From assembly GCF_019443285.1 (NCBI RefSeq), contig NZ_CP080327.1, forward strand, positions 186,001 through 250,000: a stretch of DNA of 64,000 bases. Reading direction: 5' to 3'. This document shows positions 63,908-64,000 of this stretch, in pieces. The notes beneath the pieces were generated by a model, which saw nothing but the letters and a program-made list of their open reading frames with translations, did not search any database and was not told the origin of the DNA. The stretch's first letter is position 1, and every line of letters starts with the position of its first letter. The translations under genes were made by a program, and so were the position numbers. Source of the DNA: Aquisediminimonas profunda (GTDB lineage Bacteria; Pseudomonadota; Alphaproteobacteria; Sphingomonadales; Sphingomonadaceae).

Positions 63908-64000
63908 TCAGCTTGCCGTCTGGCCATAGAAATTGAGCTCAAGCACCACGTCATTGGGATCGCGGAGAAATATCTGACTGAGTCCGATCGAGGCGATATG
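63908..64000 (-). CDS. VOC-family protein, C-terminal end (5' part off the window)
   Basis: The last 30 codons of a glyoxalase/VOC protein: IGLSQIFLRDPNDVVLELNF shows the closing beta-strand pair with the metal-ligand Glu in the LELNF strand. The rest lies beyond the right edge. It ends 2 bases before the chromene-carboxylate isomerase gene and shares its strand, so it is likely the upstream member of that operon. Confidence 0.7.
   Translation of the reverse strand, partial: HIASIGLSQIFLRDPNDVVLELNFYGQTAS

Overview
This window reads as chromosomal DNA of an alphaproteobacterium, most likely family Sphingomonadaceae. The grounds are the gene order (dciA next to mutY, two DsbA-like genes and smc; leuS-lptE-holA; rph-rdgB-hemW; glmM-thiD-rnhB-ccrM), the presence of the GANTC methyltransferase CcrM, a PEPxxW-type PEP-CTERM protein, and DUF3576 and DUF4893 proteins familiar from sphingomonads. 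The sequence is GC-rich and densely coded, with many ATGA/GTGA stop-start overlaps. Genus cannot be told by eye.

Layout. 0-3.5 kb: a pteridine-reductase-like SDR with folB (minus), then GNAT, DUF1285, CoA-type Nudix and cca (plus). 3.5-12 kb: mutY, a serine beta-lactamase-fold protein and nudC (minus), divergent from dciA, two DsbA-like thioredoxins and smc (plus). 12-20 kb: a tiny membrane protein, an MFS carrier, leuS-lptE-holA, a DUF3576 lipoprotein, an outer-membrane barrel candidate and a TenI/ThiE-like protein. 20-29 kb: yggS, xthA-ribA, ftsK-lolA, a UbiH-type monooxygenase, and a thioredoxin-TPR/Lon-N/Trm112 operon. 29-35 kb: tRNA-Gly(GCC), a glycoside-hydrolase lipoprotein, bfd-bfr, an Hpt-like protein lacking its histidine, hrcA-grpE, a double-FKBP isomerase and a dienelactone hydrolase. 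35.8-44 kb: rph-rdgB, then an envelope trio (PEP-CTERM repeat protein, L,D-transpeptidase, CAP protein) lying between rdgB and hemW, then galU and a CHASE4-GGDEF-EAL regulator. 44-50 kb: tesB, a glycine-zipper/SH3 protein and glmM-DUF1272-thiD-rnhB-ccrM. 50-64 kb: an M20 amidohydrolase, DUF4893, bdhA and M1 peptidase cluster, a zinc peptidase with ldcA, an amidase, thrS with a periplasmic protein, and an acyl-CoA/aromatic-type operon cut by the right edge.

Most of the window is housekeeping: translation (leuS, thrS, cca, tRNA-Gly), genome maintenance (mutY, xthA, smc, ftsK, holA, dciA, rnhB, ccrM), envelope assembly (lptE, lolA, glmM, ldcA, galU) and cofactors (folB, thiD, ribA, hemW). No CRISPR array, prophage, insertion sequence, toxin-antitoxin pair or defence island is visible. 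The places most worth a second look are the PEP-CTERM/L,D-transpeptidase/CAP trio, the ccrM leader with its TTAA array and GANTC cluster, the histidine-less Hpt protein, the glycosidase lipoprotein beside tRNA-Gly, the palindromes before bfd, and the TGx3RxG reductase beside folB.
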